Below, in pieces: positions 26,140 to 34,123 of a DNA stretch of 64,000 nt. Position 1 is the first letter of the stretch; each line of letters opens with the position of its first letter. The notes under the pieces are model-generated. The model was not told the origin of the DNA and made no database searches. It saw only the letters and a list, made by a program, of their open reading frames with translations. The DNA lies in assembly GCA_902494715.1 (NCBI GenBank), contig CABUUJ010000001.1, positions 61,901 through 125,900 on the forward strand. Direction: 5' to 3'. The DNA comes from an uncultured Collinsella sp. GTDB taxonomy: Bacteria > Actinomycetota > Coriobacteriia > Coriobacteriales > Coriobacteriaceae. The position numbers and the translations under genes are program-made.

Positions 26140-26865
26140 TTAGCCGATGCAAGTCCAGTTGACGGGGGTCGAGCCGTGCTGTTCGAGTAGCCGATTGGCT
26201 GCCGAGAAGGGACGCGACCCCATAAAGGCGGGGAGTTCTACCGTGGCACGGTTGGCCGAAAGCGGCGAGGGGTGCGTGGAGGCCAGGCAGAACTTGCCGG
26301 TCGCCTTGCCCGCGCCGGTCGCGGCGAGCTTGCCCTCGACCATCTGCTGGGCAAAGCGGCCCCATGCCAAAAAGACTACCGGTTGGGGCAGCTGACAGCA
26401 GCGTTCGATAACGTAGTCGGTGAGCGTGCTCCAGCCCAGTTTGGCGTGCGAGTTCGCGGCATGCTCGCGCACAGTGAGCGTGGTGTTGAGGAGCAGGACG
26501 CCCTGCAGTGCCCATGGGGTTAGGTCTCCCGTGGCGGGAATGGGGCAATCCAGATCGGCTTTGAGCTCCTTATAGATGTTGCGCAGACTCGGCGGCAACT
26601 TGGTTTGCGTCGCGGGGACCGAGAACGACAGCCCCATGGCCTGGTTGGGTCCGTGATAGGGGTCTTGACCCAAGATGACAACCTTGACCTGGTTGGCCGG
26701 CGTGTAGGCGAGGGCATTGAGAATGTCGTCTTGTGCCGGGTAGATAGTCTGCTCGGCACGCAAAAGGGCGATGCGCTCGAGCAGCTGGTTCGTAGTGTTA
26801 CGTACCGGCTGCGGTGCATCGCCCAACCAAGTTGCTATGTTGCGGTCGCGGGTCGCGGCGTCCAT
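26140..26865 (-). CDS. ung: Uracil-DNA glycosylase
   Basis: 241 aa family 1 UDG that removes uracil from DNA. Seen: GQDPYHGPNQAMGLSFSV with the catalytic Asp and the Tyr pocket, LLLNTTLTVREH, and the HPSPLSA loop with the catalytic His. ATG 26865 preceded by AAAGGAG. Length is normal. Confidence 0.95.
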   Translation of the reverse strand: MDAATRDRNIATWLGDAPQPVRNTTNQLLERIALLRAEQTIYPAQDDILNALAYTPANQVKVVILGQDPYHGPNQAMGLSFSVPATQTKLPPSLRNIYKELKADLDCPIPATGDLTPWALQGVLLLNTTLTVREHAANSHAKLGWSTLTDYVIERCCQLPQPVVFLAWGRFAQQMVEGKLAATGAGKATGKFCLASTHPSPLSANRATVELPAFMGSRPFSAANRLLEQHGSTPVNWTCIG

Positions 26866-26953
26866 GGCGCTCCTTTACGTCAGATGCTCTGTCGGTATCT
26901 ATTGTAAAGGCGCGCCGGTTGCCTTTATGCCGCGGCTGTATGAAGAGCGGGGT

Positions 26954-27856
26954 CTACGAGACGTGCTCGGGCGCTCCTGTCATGCGAGCCTGTCCATGTG
27001 CGCGGAGGCGCGGAAGCTCGACGGTTGCCACCATGACGCCGGTGAGGATGAGGGCGGCGCCAAAGAAGGCGATGGGGCTCAGGACCTCGCCAACCAAGAA
27101 GAACGAAAAGACGGCGGAGCAGACCGGCTCGAGCGAGAAGGCGAAGCCAGTGGTCTCGGCGGGCACGTGGGGCTGCACGAGCGTTTGGGTGATAAAGCCG
27201 TAAGCAGAGCAGATGAGTGCGAGCGCAATGACGACCACGATCTCGCTGGGCGTACTGGGAAGCGTGAAGCCGCCAAAGGTGAATGCGGCGATGCCCGAGA
27301 ACAAGCCGCCAAAGCCCAGCTGCCAAACGCCCAGAGCCAGCGGATCGACTTCTTCGACAAAGCGCTTGGCCACGATGATGTGGCTGGCATAGATAAAGGC
27401 CGAGAGCAGCATGATGATCGCGCCCGGGTTCAGGCTGGTAAAGTCGGCGCCCGAGAGCAGCAGCATGCCGCAGGTGACGATGGCGGTGCCGACGAGCACT
27501 TTGCGCTCGGGGGCGCGACGCAGCAGGGCGGCGTTGGCAAACGGTACGATCACGACCGTCAGGCTCTGCAAAAAGCCGGCGGTGGAGGCGGAAGTGAGGC
27601 TGGAGCCCAGGCACATGCAGGTGAGCTCGGTTGCCATAATGGCGCCGATGATGGCGGCACGGACCATAAGATCGCGGTTGATGCGCAACGCGTGCTTGTG
27701 AAAGAGCAGCAGGCAGGCCGCAAAGGCGATGATGCAGCGTAGCGCGACGATGCTCGTGGCGTTCATGCTGTCCATGCCGATCTTCATGAGGGGGTACGAA
27801 AAGCCCCATGCGACGGGAACGGAAAATGAGAGCGCGATTGCTTTTTTGCGATCCAT
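26954..27856 (-). CDS. EamA-family transporter, divergent from a LysR regulator
   Basis: 300 aa, ten hydrophobic helices in two EamA halves (residues ~5-135 and ~150-285), for example IALSFSVPVAWGFSYPLMK. ATG 27856 with AAAGGAG upstream. Divergent arrangement with the LysR gene at 28015 suggests LysR control of export of an unknown metabolite. Confidence 0.85.
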   Translation of the reverse strand: MDRKKAIALSFSVPVAWGFSYPLMKIGMDSMNATSIVALRCIIAFAACLLLFHKHALRINRDLMVRAAIIGAIMATELTCMCLGSSLTSASTAGFLQSLTVVIVPFANAALLRRAPERKVLVGTAIVTCGMLLLSGADFTSLNPGAIIMLLSAFIYASHIIVAKRFVEEVDPLALGVWQLGFGGLFSGIAAFTFGGFTLPSTPSEIVVVIALALICSAYGFITQTLVQPHVPAETTGFAFSLEPVCSAVFSFFLVGEVLSPIAFFGAALILTGVMVATVELPRLRAHGQARMTGAPEHVS

Positions 27857-27936
27857 GGGACTCCTTTTGTTACAGAACGGTTTCGTACAAAGGATTCTGC
27901 TCCCAGATGTGGATGTAGTAAAGCGAATGTATCTTC

Positions 27937-27955
27937 AGTATGATTAAGAAATACT
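27937..27955. promoter_or_regulatory. Candidate LysR operator
   Basis: AGTAT-N9-ATACT dyad in the EamA/LysR intergenic region, the layout of a LysR-type recognition half-site pair. Confidence 0.45.
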
Positions 27956-28014
27956 AAAGTTGGTGCGAAAAGCGCTGGCAAAACGTTTTACGGCTGCATC
28001 GATGTGGAGGCGCG

Positions 28015-28881
28015 ATGGCATCGCGATATCAGATTGTATGTATGGTGGTCGATTGCGGCAGTCTTAAGGGCGCGGCCGATGAGCTGGGCTATACGCAAAG
28101 TGCGGTGAGCCAGGCCGTCAAGGCACTCGAGCGCGAGCTGGGCACTACGATTATCGAGCGCGGCAAGCAGGGCGTGTCGCTTACGCGCGACGGTAAACAA
28201 TATCTGCCGTACCTGCGCCAGATCGTGACTGCCGAGGCTGAGCTTGAGGGCAAGCGCCAGGAGCTGCTGGGGCTTTCGTCGACTGATATTCGCATCGCGA
28301 CGTTTACCAACGTGAGTCGAACCGTGCTGCCGCGCGTGATTCGCGACTTTGGTGTGCTGCACCCGGGCGTACGCTTTACCCTCAAGCAGGGCGATTACAC
28401 GCGCAACGCCCAGTGGGTGCACGATGGCGTGGTTGACTTTTGCTTTACGGCGCGTGGGTTTACCGCTGGGCTCGAGAGGCGCGTGGTCTATCACGACGAG
28501 TTGGTAGCATTGTTGCCGGCCGCGCATCCGCTGACGGCAAAGGAAAAGGTGACACTCGCCGACCTGGCGTCCGAGCCGTTTGTGCTGCTGGATGAGGGCG
28601 AACAGAGCCTGGTGCTCGATGCATTCGCGACGCATGGGCTGTCGCCGCACGTAACGAGCGAGGTGACCGACGACTACACCATTATGGCAATGGTGGAGGA
28701 GGGGCTAGGCGTGAGCATGCTCTACCGTCGTACTGTGGAGGGCATGCGAGCCGATATTCGTGTGCGGCCCATCGTGCATGCCCCCTCGCGCGACGTGGTG
28801 GCCGCCTGGCGCAGCTGGGACACCATGCCTATCGCCACGAGGCGCTTTATCGACTATATGAGCTCGCATATTGTCAATTAA
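28015..28881 (+). CDS. LysR-family transcriptional regulator
   Basis: 288 aa. N-terminal winged helix (AADELGYTQSAVSQAVKALERELG in part, residues ~22-45), linker helix, then a type 2 periplasmic-binding effector domain. ATG 28015 preceded by GGAGGCGCG. Close in layout to the 61429 regulator, which also faces an EamA exporter. The likely target is the divergent exporter. Confidence 0.9.
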   Translation: MASRYQIVCMVVDCGSLKGAADELGYTQSAVSQAVKALERELGTTIIERGKQGVSLTRDGKQYLPYLRQIVTAEAELEGKRQELLGLSSTDIRIATFTNVSRTVLPRVIRDFGVLHPGVRFTLKQGDYTRNAQWVHDGVVDFCFTARGFTAGLERRVVYHDELVALLPAAHPLTAKEKVTLADLASEPFVLLDEGEQSLVLDAFATHGLSPHVTSEVTDDYTIMAMVEEGLGVSMLYRRTVEGMRADIRVRPIVHAPSRDVVAAWRSWDTMPIATRRFIDYMSSHIVN

Positions 28882-28908
28882 TGACTGACGTGGCGTTGAG
28901 TGCGGTGT

Positions 28909-30291
28909 TTAGCGGGCCGTCGCTTTGGCTTGGGTGGCGCGATAGGTGCGTGCCGGGTGGCAGAGTAGTACCGCCACGACCATAAAGAACGCCGTGGTGC
29001 CCAGGCTGATGGGGTAGACCATCATGATGTTCGCAAAGGTGCGGAAGTGCGGGAACACGCAGAACACCCAATAGAAGTGGATGCCGCAGACGCAGATCAT
29101 GGTGATGAGGGCGGGCGTGAGCGAGATGCCAAAGCCGCGCAGGTAGCCTGACATGTTTTCGTAGAACATGCTAAAGGCGTACGCCGGGAAGATCGAGCAC
29201 ACGCGGATATAGCCGATCGAGACGATGTTGGGATCGCTGTTGAACAGCGATAGGATCTCGCGCCCCAGACCGACAATAACGATAATCGTGGTAAGCGCGA
29301 CGATACCGCCTTCGACCAGGCAGACCTTGAGCGTCTTGGTGCAGCGGTCGATCTGGCGGGCGCCGTGATTTTGTCCCACAAAGGTGGTGCAAGCCTGGCT
29401 AAAGCTGTTGAGCAGGTTATAGCACACGTACTCTAGGCTCATGGCGGCGCTCGATGCCGCCATGACCTCGGTGCCCAGACTGTTGATGGCAGACTGGATG
29501 ATGATGTTGGCGACGGCAAAGACGGCGCTTTGGATGCCGGCGGGCAGGCCGATCTTGACGATGCGTTTGAGGGCGACGGGATCGATAGCCAAGTCGCGCG
29601 GGGTGACGCGGACGACGGAGTCGGTCTTGAGCAGGCGGATAAAGAGCGTGGCGGCGCTGACGGTGTAGGCGATGGCGGTGGCGATGGCGACGCCCGCGAC
29701 ACCCCAGTGGAGCACAGGGACAAAGATGAGATCCAGGCCAATGTTGAGGACGGTGGACACGGCAAGCGCCTGCAGCGGCATGCGGGTGATGCCGACGGAG
29801 CGGAAGATCGCGGCCTCAAAGTTGTAGAGCAAGATCGAGGGCAGGCTGAGTAAAAAGACGCGTAGATAGAGTGAGGCGAGCGGCATGGTCTCGGCGGGAA
29901 CGTTGAGGGCGGCGAGCATGGGCTCGGCAAAGATCTCGCCCAGCGCGATGACGACAAAGCCCACAAGTGCCATAAGAATCGAGGTATGGACGGCGCGTTT
30001 GACCATGTTCTGATCGTTTCGGCCGATAGCGTTGGCGATGACCACGTTGGAGCCAAGCGACATGCCAATAAACAGGTTGAGCATAAGGCTGGTAAGCGGA
30101 ACATTGGAGCCGACCGCCGCCATGGCGAGGGTTCCCTGGTCGCCCGAGAAGTTACCGATGATGACCGTGGCGATGAGGTTCGACAGCTGCTCCAAGATGC
30201 TCGTGGCGGCCACGGGGAAGGCGAACAGGGGGATATTGCGCCACAGCGATCCGGTGGTCATGTCAATGTGCTTAGATACGGTATCAGCCAT
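28909..30291 (-). CDS. MATE-family efflux transporter
   Basis: 460 aa, twelve TM helices, two MatE halves. N-terminal GSLWRNIPLFAFPVAATSILEQL, then NFSGDQGTLAMAAVGSNVP (quoted in part). Likely a Na+ or H+ driven multidrug or metabolite exporter. The start at ATG 30291 has only a weak GAGAG site. It converges with the LysR gene (27-bp gap). Confidence 0.85.
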   Translation of the reverse strand: MADTVSKHIDMTTGSLWRNIPLFAFPVAATSILEQLSNLIATVIIGNFSGDQGTLAMAAVGSNVPLTSLMLNLFIGMSLGSNVVIANAIGRNDQNMVKRAVHTSILMALVGFVVIALGEIFAEPMLAALNVPAETMPLASLYLRVFLLSLPSILLYNFEAAIFRSVGITRMPLQALAVSTVLNIGLDLIFVPVLHWGVAGVAIATAIAYTVSAATLFIRLLKTDSVVRVTPRDLAIDPVALKRIVKIGLPAGIQSAVFAVANIIIQSAINSLGTEVMAASSAAMSLEYVCYNLLNSFSQACTTFVGQNHGARQIDRCTKTLKVCLVEGGIVALTTIIVIVGLGREILSLFNSDPNIVSIGYIRVCSIFPAYAFSMFYENMSGYLRGFGISLTPALITMICVCGIHFYWVFCVFPHFRTFANIMMVYPISLGTTAFFMVVAVLLCHPARTYRATQAKATAR

Positions 30292-30355
30292 ACGCTCTCA
30301 ATCTCTAACATGCTATATCGTGCTTATTTGCGCAGACGATGATACTCCTAATCGC

Positions 30356-30414
30356 CTAGTCGTCGGGGACGTTCTTAAACGACTAGTCATTCAAGAACGT
30401 CCCCAATGACTAGG
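30356..30414. repeat. Palindromic repeat family D, copy 3
   Basis: Arms CTAGTCGTCGGGGACGTTC / GAACGTCCCCAATGACTAG, best-preserved copy, with an inner ACGACTAGTCAT palindrome. It lies in the gap between the MATE and rlmA genes. A GACAAT -10-like box follows at ~30429. Confidence 0.8.
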
Positions 30415-30469
30415 TGGGGAAGGCGTGCGACAATGGTGTGCGTTGTGTTGTTCGCGCTAAGGAGTTGCC

Positions 30470-31285
30470 ATGTTGTTGTGTCCCGTTTGCCATGAGCCGT
30501 TGGTGGACAATGAGCGCGGTGCTGCATGCGTGAGCGGACACCGGTTTGACCGTGCGCGCGAGGGCTATCTATATCTGCTGCGCTCGTCCAAGAGCGGCGA
30601 CTCCATGGGCGATCCCAAGTCGCAGGCACGCAGCCGTCGTGACTTTCTGAACCGTGGATACTACGCACCGTTGCGCGATGCGATGGTTGAGTTGGCGCGC
30701 AAGCAGGTGTCTGGGCGCGCCGCGTCTGTGAACGGCCCCATGACGCTGCTCGATATTTGCTGTGGCGAGGGCTACTACACCAGCGCCATGGGCGCGGTGC
30801 CGGGCGTGGATGCTTACGGTTTCGACCTGGGCAAAGAGATGGTGCGCTTGGCGGCCAAGCGCGGCGATGCGACCTACTTCGTGGCCAACATGAAGGACAT
30901 CCCTGTGGCCGATGGCGCCTTCGATATGGTGACCGAGCTCTTCGCTCCCTTTAACGAGCGCGAGTTTGCCCGCGTGCTGGCGCCGGAGGGTTCGCTCTAC
31001 ACCGTGGTGCCGGGTGCACGTCATCTGTTTGGGCTTAAGGAAGTGCTCTACGATACGCCGTACCTTAACGACGAGAAGCTGCCGCAGACCAGCGAGCTCG
31101 AGTTGGTCGGAACGCAGCGGGTGTCTGCGAATATTACGCTTCAGACCCAGGCCGACATCGAGGCGGTATTCCAAATGACGCCGTACTACTACCGCACGCG
31201 CCCTGCCGACAAAGAGCGCCTGGCAAATTTGGACACCATTCAAACCGACATCGACTTCATCATCGCCGAGTACCGCCACAGCTAA
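30470..31285 (+). CDS. rlmA: 23S rRNA (guanine-N1)-methyltransferase, RlmA-like
   Basis: 271 aa. N-terminal zinc ribbon (CPVCHEPL ... CVSGHRFD), then SKSGDSMGDPK and a Rossmann SAM-binding motif DICCGEGYYT (near residue 95). Matches RlmA(I)/(II), which methylate G745/G748 in helix 35 of 23S rRNA. Some family members change macrolide or tylosin sensitivity. ATG with AAGGAG upstream. Confidence 0.9.
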   Translation: MLLCPVCHEPLVDNERGAACVSGHRFDRAREGYLYLLRSSKSGDSMGDPKSQARSRRDFLNRGYYAPLRDAMVELARKQVSGRAASVNGPMTLLDICCGEGYYTSAMGAVPGVDAYGFDLGKEMVRLAAKRGDATYFVANMKDIPVADGAFDMVTELFAPFNEREFARVLAPEGSLYTVVPGARHLFGLKEVLYDTPYLNDEKLPQTSELELVGTQRVSANITLQTQADIEAVFQMTPYYYRTRPADKERLANLDTIQTDIDFIIAEYRHS

Positions 31286-31288
31286 CAA

Positions 31289-31321
31289 CCTGCCAAATAG
31301 GGACAGGTTTATTTTGGTAGG
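31289..31321. repeat. Palindromic repeat family C, copy 1
   Basis: CCTGCCAAAT / ATTTTGGTAGG arms around AGGGACAGGTTT, directly 3' of rlmA. Copy 2 is at 49224-49258. Confidence 0.7.
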
Positions 31322-31339
31322 TTTTATCTGGGCAAACGT

Positions 31340-31377
31340 AAAGGGCCGACCGCGGAGATGCGCGATCGGCCCTTTTT
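31340..31377. terminator. Bidirectional terminator between rlmA and a membrane-protein gene
   Basis: Stem AAGGGCCGA / TCGGCCCTT with T-runs in both directions (TTTTT on the plus strand). Confidence 0.75.
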
Positions 31378-31413
31378 AGTTGCTTGGCTGCAGAGGTTAT
31401 GAGAAGCGAGCGC

Positions 31414-31815
31414 TTATAGGCGGTCCTTGTTCTCGGCCTTAACGGCGTGTGCCTGCTGAACAAAGAACAGGTCGTACACCACGATGACAAAGGCGCCAAA
31501 GTTGATGGCGTCGCCGCCAAACGCGGGAAGCGTGAGCACCGCTTGGGCAAGCGTGGCGACCGCGGCAACAATACCGAGCTTAAACGCGCCGTCCACCTGC
31601 GAAGGCTTGTTGGCGCCCTTGATACCGGCGACGCCTGCGGCAAGGTCGACGAGACCCTTGGCGATAAGCACGACCGCTGCGAGCGTGGCGTACGAACCGT
31701 ACGTGGAATCGAGACCGCCCGTGGCGATACCGACGCCGGCGGTGACGAGGCTGGCGATGCCCAAAACAAAGTAGATGAGAGCAAGGATTTTGAGAGTCTT
31801 GCGAGTGAAGCTCAT
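31414..31815 (-). CDS. Small four-helix membrane protein, function unknown
   Basis: 133 aa from ATG 31815 (AAAGGACC upstream). Four TM helices are evident: ILALIYFVLGIASLVTAGVG, TLAAVVLIAKGLVDLAAGVAG, LGIVAAVATLAQAVLTL and GAFVIVVYDLFFVQQ. I do not recognise a family with certainty. There are no catalytic motifs. It is transcribed alone, convergent with rlmA. Confidence 0.7.
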   Translation of the reverse strand: MSFTRKTLKILALIYFVLGIASLVTAGVGIATGGLDSTYGSYATLAAVVLIAKGLVDLAAGVAGIKGANKPSQVDGAFKLGIVAAVATLAQAVLTLPAFGGDAINFGAFVIVVYDLFFVQQAHAVKAENKDRL

Positions 31816-32047
31816 GGCTGGTCCTTTCGATACGAGTACGCCAACTTGGCGTACCCAATGTACTGCACATATGGTGAAGCACATTGTAGTTCAACGCGGC
31901 GATGCATGCGTTTGAAAGCGCATTGAGCCCGCGCAGCCAAACCCAACCTTTCAAAAAGGAAAGCTGGGCGTAAGTCAAATCGATGGCAGCGTATGCGCGG
32001 CGCTGCGATGATGGGGCCATGGTAAGAGCTAGACCGAAGGAGGAACC

Positions 32048-32191
32048 ATGATGTACGGAGCAGAGCAGGTACGTGAGGCGCGGTCGTTGGGAAGGCGCAT
32101 GAGTGATTCCGTGATCGCTACTGTGTGCACGGGATTGATGGCGGTGCTTTGTATTGCGATGCTGTGGGCCATGTCGCATGTGGGACAATAG
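32048..32191 (+). CDS. 47-aa single-TM small protein
   Basis: ATG 32048 follows GAAGGAGGAACC, an excellent RBS. The product is charged for ~20 residues (RSLGRRMSDS) then has one TM helix (VIATVCTGLMAVLCIAMLWA). The stop is followed by rsmJ 63 bp later. Such a short frame can be chance, but RBS strength, spacing and a clean helix argue for a real gene. Function unknown. The region 31816-32047 before it holds a weak hairpin only. Confidence 0.55.
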   Translation: MMYGAEQVREARSLGRRMSDSVIATVCTGLMAVLCIAMLWAMSHVGQ

Positions 32192-32254
32192 CGGACGGTT
32201 GGGTGCCGACACAAACGGCGCTCACGTATTCGTTTTGCTTGCTAAGGAGTACCC

Positions 32255-32959
32255 ATGGGCGTCGTCGATCCCTTTTCTGTTGCTCGGTCCGCGGGGCTTG
32301 AGCTGATCGGGAAGTCCGAGGGCCTCACGCTCACCGACGGCACGATGGAGCTGCGTGCCGATTTTGGCCGCATGCTTCCACGGCTCAAGCAGGGCCGTCT
32401 GCAGCAAGAACTGCTGGTAAAGGCTGCGCGCGCAAAAGGCATCGAGAGCCCATGGGCGATTGATGCCACGGCAGGCTTTGGCGAGGATTCGCTGCTGCTG
32501 GCGGCCGCGGGCTTTACCGTCGATCTGTATGAGCAGGATTGCGTGATCGCGGCGCTCCTCAAGGATGCTTTGGATCGCGCGGCAGATGATCCGGCGCTTG
32601 CGACAGCCGTGGCGCGCATGCGCTTACATGCGGGCGAGGACAGCATTGCCGGCCTTTACCATACAGCTGAGCTGATCGGGCGGGGCGAGCTCACCGCTCC
32701 CGACGTGGTGTATCTGGACCCCATGTTTCCCGGACGCACCAAGAGCGCGGCGGTTAAAAAGAAATTCCAACTCTTGCACCATCTGGAGCAGCCGTGCGCC
32801 GATGAGGAGACGCTGGTTGAGGCTGCGCTTGCGGTGCACCCGCGCAAGTTGGTTATCAAGCGGCCGGTGAAGGGGCCACTGCTTGCCGGTGTTAAGCCGA
32901 GCTATCAACTTGCGGGCAAGGTCGTTCGTTACGATGTCTTGGTGCCGCCGCGCCCGTAG
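32255..32959 (+). CDS. rsmJ: 16S rRNA m2G1516-type methyltransferase RsmJ-like
   Basis: 234 aa. SAM motif DATAGFGEDSLLLAAAG near residue 69, YLDPMFPGRTKSAAVKKK near 160 and RKLVIKRPVKGPLL, all typical of RsmJ (YhiQ). It modifies 16S rRNA G1516 in E. coli. ATG with AAGGAG upstream. Length similar to the family. Confidence 0.85.
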   Translation: MGVVDPFSVARSAGLELIGKSEGLTLTDGTMELRADFGRMLPRLKQGRLQQELLVKAARAKGIESPWAIDATAGFGEDSLLLAAAGFTVDLYEQDCVIAALLKDALDRAADDPALATAVARMRLHAGEDSIAGLYHTAELIGRGELTAPDVVYLDPMFPGRTKSAAVKKKFQLLHHLEQPCADEETLVEAALAVHPRKLVIKRPVKGPLLAGVKPSYQLAGKVVRYDVLVPPRP

Positions 32960-33007
32960 CTTGCGTGCGATGGTTGGCGCTCCGTCGGTGCCGTGCCGAT
33001 GCGGTGC

Positions 33008-33304
33008 CTATTTCCAAGGGTGCGATGTCAGGTGCCAGCCGCCGCAGTATTCGCATTTGTAGCAGGCCAAACCGCGCCGCCCGCGGCTTTCGCAGTCGGC
33101 CATAACTGCCTCGGCCTCGGCGCGCGTGTCGTAACGGTTTTTGCGCTCGCACGATTTGTAGCGCCAGGCCTCGTCGCGCTCGGCGTTCAGGGCGTCGCGG
33201 CGCTCGTCTTCGCGCGCAAACAGGTCGCTCATATCGCCGCCCGTGGCAGCGCCCAAAAACTCGCTTTTGGCTTTTGACCAAGCGGCTCGCTTTTTGCTCC
33301 CCAT
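33008..33304 (-). CDS. Small basic protein with C-terminal zinc knuckle
   Basis: 98 aa. The basic, Ala-rich N-terminus contains KKRAAWSKAKSEF; the middle repeats charged helices (EDERRDALNAERDEAWR). The C-terminus has CYKCEYCGGWHLT, a compact Cys/His cluster. The last part resembles short actinobacterial proteins found near RNA-modifying genes, but I do not recognise a named family. ATG 33304 chosen (GAGAGAGG 10 nt upstream). It could bind RNA or DNA. Confidence 0.6.
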   Translation of the reverse strand: MGSKKRAAWSKAKSEFLGAATGGDMSDLFAREDERRDALNAERDEAWRYKSCERKNRYDTRAEAEAVMADCESRGRRGLACYKCEYCGGWHLTSHPWK

Positions 33305-33330
33305 CTGCTTCGTGCCTCTCTCCAAACGCT

Positions 33331-33358
33331 GGTATCATTGCCCAATCAAAGTGATACC
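33331..33358. promoter_or_regulatory. Dyad between the zinc-knuckle gene and GNAT gene
   Basis: GGTATCATT-N10-AGTGATACC, a near-perfect inverted repeat in the divergent promoter region. TATCAT may be the GNAT -10 box. Confidence 0.4.
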
Positions 33359-33381
33359 AATAAACGTGAGGTCGCCGCGTG

Positions 33382-33870
33382 ATGATCAGAAAAACCCTCG
33401 ATACCGACATTCCCGCCGTCATGGCTATCTATGACACGGCCCGCGCCTTTATGCGCGCGCATGGCAACGCCACGCAGTGGCCCGAGGGCACGCCTTCTGC
33501 CGAGCAGCTGGCTGCCGATATCGCCGCCGGTGGCAGCTATGTGTGTGAAGTCGACGGCCGCGTAGTGGCGACGTTTGCCTTTTTACCGGGCCCGGACGAG
33601 TGCTATGACGTAATTGAGGACGGGCAATGGCGCAGCGACACTCCGTACGCCGTGCTGCACCGTGTGGCGTCCGACGGCACCGCGCACGGTATCGCGGCCG
33701 CGATGTTTGCCTTTGCCAAAGAGCGTGCCGATCACCTGCGTATCGACACGCATCAGGATAACCTGCCCATGCAGGGTGCGAGTATTAAGGCGGGGTTTGA
33801 GCGCGCCGGCATCGTGTATGTGTCCGACGGTACCCCGCGCGTGGCGTTTGACTGGCTGCGTGAGGCATAA
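33382..33870 (+). CDS. GNAT-family N-acetyltransferase
   Basis: 162 aa. N-terminal IRKTLDTDIPAVMAIYDTARAFM matches GNAT helix 1. The acetyl-CoA region (RVASDGTAHGIAAAMFAFAKERA in part) is present in a less conserved form, and NLPMQGASIKAGFERAG is the terminal motif. Acceptor unknown. ATG 33382 directly follows an in-frame GTG (33379); either could start. Confidence 0.8.
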   Translation: MIRKTLDTDIPAVMAIYDTARAFMRAHGNATQWPEGTPSAEQLAADIAAGGSYVCEVDGRVVATFAFLPGPDECYDVIEDGQWRSDTPYAVLHRVASDGTAHGIAAAMFAFAKERADHLRIDTHQDNLPMQGASIKAGFERAGIVYVSDGTPRVAFDWLREA

Positions 33871-33898
33871 GAGCGGGGACGCGTGTCAACAATTTGCA

Positions 33899-33936
33899 CG
33901 AACGAAAATGGCCCCGGGTGGGGCCATTTTCGTTCG
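33899..33936 (+). terminator. Strong terminator after the GNAT gene
   Basis: Perfect 17-bp stem CGAACGAAAATGGCCCC / GGGGCCATTTTCGTTCG with a 4-nt loop. The T-run lies inside the stem. 33937-34123 beyond it is GC-rich leader with no ORF I can support. Confidence 0.75.
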
Positions 33937-34123
33937 CAGGCTGTTTTGCAAGCCGGCTTTCGCAAGGCGCGAACCTACGAAAATCGCCGCGCGGCAACGC
34001 AGGGCGATGAGCTCGGTCGGGGGATAGGGCCCGCTTCGCCCGCCGGCCCGTAAATTGTATCATCCAATGTGGAACGAGGACGCCCGTTGCCGCGTGCGAT
34101 GGGCTTGTAATAAGAGGAGAGCC

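Noticed and set aside
33937..34123. Possible tRNA or leader-peptide attenuator ahead of the TetM-like gene
   Set aside because: GC-rich with short hairpins, but no tRNA cloverleaf with TTCRANY/anticodon order and no clear leader ORF with RBS.
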